DNA of 15,376 nucleotides from Candidatus Bathyarchaeota archaeon. GTDB lineage: Archaea; Thermoproteota; Bathyarchaeia; Bathyarchaeales; Bathycorpusculaceae. Where the stretch lies: positions 1-15,376 of the forward strand of contig DAOVFL010000005.1 of NCBI GenBank assembly GCA_030672945.1. Reading direction: 5' to 3'. The notes under the pieces are model-generated. The model saw only the letters and a list, made by a program, of their open reading frames with translations. It ran no database searches and had not been told where the DNA came from. The first letter of the stretch is position 1; each line of letters opens with the position of its first letter. A program made the position numbers and the translations under genes. Shown here piece after piece: positions 12,341 through 15,376 of the stretch.

Positions 12341-14246
12341 AGGTTTCCATAATTGCTGGAACTAACGTTTGAATCCTAAGCCTGCTCTCAATAAAGTTTG
12401 CTATGTTTAAGCATTTCGCTCTCTCGCCATGACAAACTATAACCCTTTCAGGTTTTGGCCTAAGATGAGTTATATAGTTGATTATCTGATGCCTATCTGA
12501 ATGCCCAGAAAAGCCTCCGATTGATTCCACTTGCAATCTGACTTTTACAACTCCCATTTTACCATCACTATTTATCATTGTAACTTCAGGCAGGCGTTTC
12601 TGCACTCTCCTTCCAAGAGTGCCATTAATCTGGTAACTCACGAAGATTATCGTGTTTCTCTCATCTTCTGATAAGCTCTTAAAGTACTCTATTACAGGTC
12701 CACCCTCAAGCATTCCAGACGTAGCCATGATAATGCACGGTTTACCATCAATTATCTCCTGTCTAACGCTTGGATGCTCCACAATTGTGAAGTAGTCAGA
12801 TTGAAAAGGGTTTATTCCATCATAAAGTATGCTCCTGCGAACCTCTCGGCTCAAATACTCTGGATAAGCCGTGTGAATTGCCGTTGCCTCAGAAATCATG
12901 CCCTCAATAAACACAGGTGCCTCAGTCATCAAGCCACGCCGCATGTAACCATCAATAACAAGCATTATCTCCTGAGCTCTACCTACAGCTGGCACTGGAA
13001 TTAGGACCTTTCCTTTCCTCTCTAAAGTTTCATTTATGACAGATGTTAAACGTTCTTCAGCCTCAACTCTTGAAGGCATAATATCCCTTGGACTACCATA
13101 AGTACTCTCCGTTATTACGGTCTCAACCCTCGGGAAATCCGTTGCCGCTGCCTCCAATAGCATAGTCCTAGCATACTTATAGTCGCCTGTATAAACAATG
13201 TTGTGTAAACCTTCACCGACATGCAGATGTATTACTGAAGAACCCAAAATGTGGCCAGCGTTGTGCAAAGTTAGGCGAATGTCCGGAGCTATGTCCGTTA
13301 CGACACCATATCGTAATGGAATAGTGTGCAAAACACATTCACGAATGTCTTTCTGGTCATAAGGTGGCGTAATCCCCTGTTTACTTGCCACATCTAGATA
13401 ATCAAGTTGAAGCAGTGTCATCAAATTTGAAGTTGGAGCTGAACAATAGACGGGACCGTCATACCCATATTTATAGAGAAAAGGCACTAGACCACAATGG
13501 TCAAGGTGAGCATGACTTATAGCAACAGCATCTAGAGAGTCAATTTCAAACGTGGGAGCATCAAATCTTGGAAACAGTTTAAAAGGTTTTGAAGAACCAG
13601 GATTAATCCCGCAATCCAATAACACGCTACTTTCTCTTGTTTGAACTAGAAAAGCAGATCTTCCAACTTCTTGAACCCCTCCGAGTGCTGTAATCCGAAG
13701 GTCACCAACCTCATAAGTTTTAGGTCTGAATATTCGCTCACCAACCGTACGGAGTATTCTCTCTCTTTCCTTGCTTTCTGAGTGAAGGTAATGGCGCATA
13801 TGAACAATAATTTTAGATCGCAGAGGAGGACTTCTTAAAATATGAGGACGCCACCTAGTTCGCCTTATAATCTCCTGAAGGACCAGACCGTTTCTTCCTA
13901 TGATCAAACCAGGTTTTTTCGCCTCAATTATTATCTCGCCAAGGCTTGGATCAAAATTTATGTCTGTTACTTCTGCTTCGGGTAAAATTATTTCCTTAAC
14001 AATTCTTTCAGCTTCTTTTTCTACAAGTCTTACTAAAGGGTCAGAACGAATAACTATTCTCTTCCTCAATACGTTAACTATATCTGCGATTATGCTGCTC
14101 TGCTCAACCAAGATTTCCGGTTTCTTAGCGTACACTGCAAGTATTGGACCTTCATATTCTATTCTTGACACTTCAGCCTCTTTTGGAACATGCTCCAAAA
14201 TGTACCGACTTATATCTATTTTCTCTCGTTCAGACCTTGTTGCCAC
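12327..14246 (-). CDS. fttA: aCPSF1/FttA: KH-domain beta-CASP ribonuclease, transcription termination factor
   Basis: The 639-residue protein has the full architecture of archaeal CPSF1. An N-terminal KH-like region (about 1-70) is followed by a second KH domain with the GRNG loop (117-120). The metallo-beta-lactamase domain has HAHLDH (H245, H247, D249, H250), then HNAGHILGS and YTGDYKY for the remaining zinc ligands. The beta-CASP domain follows, with ITESTYG, the PVPAVGRAQE region and final GFSGHSD and CHGE motifs. It is the homologue of CPSF73 and is known as FttA, which cuts nascent RNA behind RNA polymerase at U-rich sites and causes 3'-end formation. The start is GTG 14246 behind AGGGAAG. 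It follows psmB by 13 bases, probably one transcript. Its stop lies inside sepF on the opposite strand. Confidence 0.97.
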   Translation of the reverse strand: MATRSEREKIDISRYILEHVPKEAEVSRIEYEGPILAVYAKKPEILVEQSSIIADIVNVLRKRIVIRSDPLVRLVEKEAERIVKEIILPEAEVTDINFDPSLGEIIIEAKKPGLIIGRNGLVLQEIIRRTRWRPHILRSPPLRSKIIVHMRHYLHSESKERERILRTVGERIFRPKTYEVGDLRITALGGVQEVGRSAFLVQTRESSVLLDCGINPGSSKPFKLFPRFDAPTFEIDSLDAVAISHAHLDHCGLVPFLYKYGYDGPVYCSAPTSNLMTLLQLDYLDVASKQGITPPYDQKDIRECVLHTIPLRYGVVTDIAPDIRLTLHNAGHILGSSVIHLHVGEGLHNIVYTGDYKYARTMLLEAAATDFPRVETVITESTYGSPRDIMPSRVEAEERLTSVINETLERKGKVLIPVPAVGRAQEIMLVIDGYMRRGLMTEAPVFIEGMISEATAIHTAYPEYLSREVRRSILYDGINPFQSDYFTIVEHPSVRQEIIDGKPCIIMATSGMLEGGPVIEYFKSLSEDERNTIIFVSYQINGTLGRRVQKRLPEVTMINSDGKMGVVKVRLQVESIGGFSGHSDRHQIINYITHLRPKPERVIVCHGERAKCLNIANFIESRLRIQTLVPAIMETFRLL

Positions 14247-14259
14247 TGTTTAAACTTCC

Positions 14260-14898
14260 CTAGTTTGCCAGAAATCGCTTCTTCTCCTCCTCAGTCAACT
14301 CCTGATAGCCTTTCTCATCTATCACCGCAACATTAAAATTGTCTCCGCTTGCAGCATCCCGTTTCATAGCAGAGTAAACAGCCTTGACAATCACTGGTAG
14401 AACATCCTTAGAGGGCATGTTTTCCTTGAATTTGTCCTCTAAAACACCATAAGCTATTGGCGATCCAGAACCAGTAGCAACACATTGTTCTTCTGTTAAG
14501 CTGCCAAAAGGATCTAGTGAAAAAACATGTGAACCAGTGTCATCCACACCACCTATTAGGACTTGGGCGATTAGAGGTGCATATCTGGATGAAAATAAAA
14601 GGTTTGCAATTAACCTTGCTGCTGAGTTAACTGGCATGGGTCTGCCAATATTCAGTTTGTAAAGTTGAGCATTTGCTGTTAGTATATCTACGGTTCTTTG
14701 AGCGTCAGCGACACTTCCAGAAATGGTCATAGCCAAGTGATCGTCTATCCTATAAATTTTTTTCCCATGTTTATGAGCTACGTAAGAACCCATGGTTACA
14801 CGGGTATCTGAAGCTAATACCACACCGTCTTTGCACACGACGCCGATTGTTGTTGTTCCTTTTAATACTAACTGATTAACTGCATCATTATTTATCAT
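14260..14898 (-). CDS. psmB: 20S proteasome beta subunit
   Basis: This is the catalytic subunit of the archaeal 20S proteasome. From the ATG at 14898 a short propeptide, MINNDAVNQLVLKG, is removed before T15 of TTTIGVVCKDGVVLASDTR, the N-terminal nucleophile threonine. The conserved Asp and Arg of SDTR and the Lys of HGKKIYRID complete the active site. ISGSVADAQ, GGVDDTGSHVFSLDPFGSL and GSGSPIAYGVLE are standard family blocks. The ATG is preferred because GGTGA lies eight bases upstream; TTG 14913 or GTG 14910 would lengthen the propeptide by up to five residues. Without an alpha-subunit gene nearby, it heads a two-gene unit with fttA, 13 bases downstream, and is divergent from egsA. Confidence 0.97.
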   Translation of the reverse strand: MINNDAVNQLVLKGTTTIGVVCKDGVVLASDTRVTMGSYVAHKHGKKIYRIDDHLAMTISGSVADAQRTVDILTANAQLYKLNIGRPMPVNSAARLIANLLFSSRYAPLIAQVLIGGVDDTGSHVFSLDPFGSLTEEQCVATGSGSPIAYGVLEDKFKENMPSKDVLPVIVKAVYSAMKRDAASGDNFNVAVIDEKGYQELTEEEKKRFLAN

Positions 14899-15015
14899 TT
14901 CATTTTTCACCAAAACCTAGATACTTTTACGGAATTACTTCGCTAACAAGTAGCATGATTTAATCAAAATCACGAGTTTATTAATATTACGGTTTCAAGA
15001 CAAGAAGACTAAGAT

Positions 15016-15053
15016 CGCTTCAACCAAGCGCGCTAAAGCTTAAAACATATAAA
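15016..15053 (+). promoter_or_regulatory. egsA: egsA promoter region: small dyad plus TATA box
   Basis: CATATAAA at 15046-15053 is a good TATA box, predicting a start near 15076 and a leader of about 26 bases before the ATG at 15102. Just upstream, CGCTT-CAACC-AAGCG (15016-15030) is a perfect 5-base inverted repeat with a 5-base loop. It could be an operator or chance. The psmB promoter must also lie in this 14914-15101 gap, but I could not fix its box. Confidence 0.4.
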
Positions 15054-15101
15054 ACATGTAGAATTAGAAAGACACATTCTCAAATAGTGATTGCTTTGCC
15101 T

Positions 15102-15376
15102 ATGAAATATCATCGTATGCAGCTTCCAAGAGAGGTAATTGTGGGAAGCGGAATAATTGAAAGAGTTACAGAAGTCTATAGGAGACTTGGGTTCACAGAA
15201 TCCGCACTTGTAGTTGCCGGGTCCAAAACAAATGCCATCGCCGGAAAAACCGTCAGACGGCTTCTCGAACAAGAAGGAGTAAAAGTCAACACGCTCCTTG
15301 TCAAATCAGCTACGATCCAGGACGTCCAAGCTGTCGAGGAGAAAATAAAAAGCTCAAAACCTCAAGTTATCTTCGG
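15102..15376 (+). CDS. egsA: sn-glycerol-1-phosphate dehydrogenase, N-terminal part (runs off the window)
   Basis: The first 91 residues are visible. MQLPREVIVGSGIIERVTEV and then FTESALVVAGSKTNAIAGKT form the N-terminal Rossmann-like nucleotide-binding region of G1P dehydrogenase. EgsA reduces dihydroxyacetone phosphate to sn-glycerol-1-phosphate with NAD(P)H, the step that fixes archaeal lipid stereochemistry. The zinc-binding half lies beyond the window. I chose ATG 15102, preceded by GTGAT (15087-15091). A TTG at 15096 or the later Met at the start of MQLPREVI are alternatives. It is divergent from psmB. Related iron-containing dehydrogenases such as glycerol dehydrogenase or AraM share this fold, but the archaeal context and the motif wording favour EgsA. 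Confidence 0.93.
   Translation, partial: MKYHRMQLPREVIVGSGIIERVTEVYRRLGFTESALVVAGSKTNAIAGKTVRRLLEQEGVKVNTLLVKSATIQDVQAVEEKIKSSKPQVIF

Noticed and set aside
15033..15272. Minus-strand open frame of 79 codons at the right end
   Set aside because: It lies opposite the clear egsA coding sequence and shows no domain; it is a shadow.

Overview
The window is archaeal chromosome. It is AT-rich and densely packed, and it encodes archaeal/eukaryotic-type information-processing proteins: uS10, eL37, an eL22-like protein, LSm, an MCTS1-like PUA protein, the aCPSF1/FttA transcription-termination nuclease, a 20S proteasome beta subunit, archaeal SepF and sn-glycerol-1-phosphate dehydrogenase, the enzyme that makes the archaeal lipid backbone. 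SepF implies FtsZ-based division, which argues against Sulfolobales and Thermoproteales. Protein style and the eL22-like gene suggest a Bathyarchaeia-like or other deep Thermoproteota/TACK lineage. That placement is inference and was not tested. Several genes appear to start at TTG or GTG, supported by Shine-Dalgarno (SD) motifs of the GGTGA, GTGAT or GGAGG kind.

Layout. 1-214 (-): N-terminus of a nitroreductase. 215-836: a gene-poor gap with one doubtful small membrane ORF. 837-5124 (+): an apparent operon of a double-domain ABC permease with a large extracytoplasmic insert, its TOBE-type ATPase, a DUF47/PhoU-like protein and an eL22-like protein; no solute-binding protein is present. 5126-5518 (-): a small helical protein of unknown function. 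5593-6501 (-): an EamA/DMT exporter, divergent from a NIF3-like metalloprotein (6589-7422, +). 7432-7888 (-): a frameshifted and truncated Mre11 nuclease remnant. A perfect 20-bp palindrome (7940-7959) separates it from an AN1 zinc finger/site-2 protease fusion (8041-8853, +).

8892-9200 (-): uS10, not preceded by EF-1alpha. 9323-9982 (+): HAD phosphatase. 10129-10749 (+): a protein of unknown function with a possible winged-helix C-terminus. 10760-11181 (-): LSm-eL37 operon, divergent from the PUA protein (11259-11765, +). 11951-12340 (+): sepF, whose end overlaps the end of the psmB-fttA operon (12327-14898, -). The proteasome gene is divergent from egsA (15102 to the window end, +).

How it fits together. 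Most genes are housekeeping: translation, RNA metabolism and 3'-end formation, protein turnover, division and lipid synthesis. The least ordinary parts are the ABC-DUF47-eL22 operon, the decayed Mre11 gene and two small proteins of unknown function. I see no CRISPR array, rRNA, tRNA, insertion sequence or defence island.
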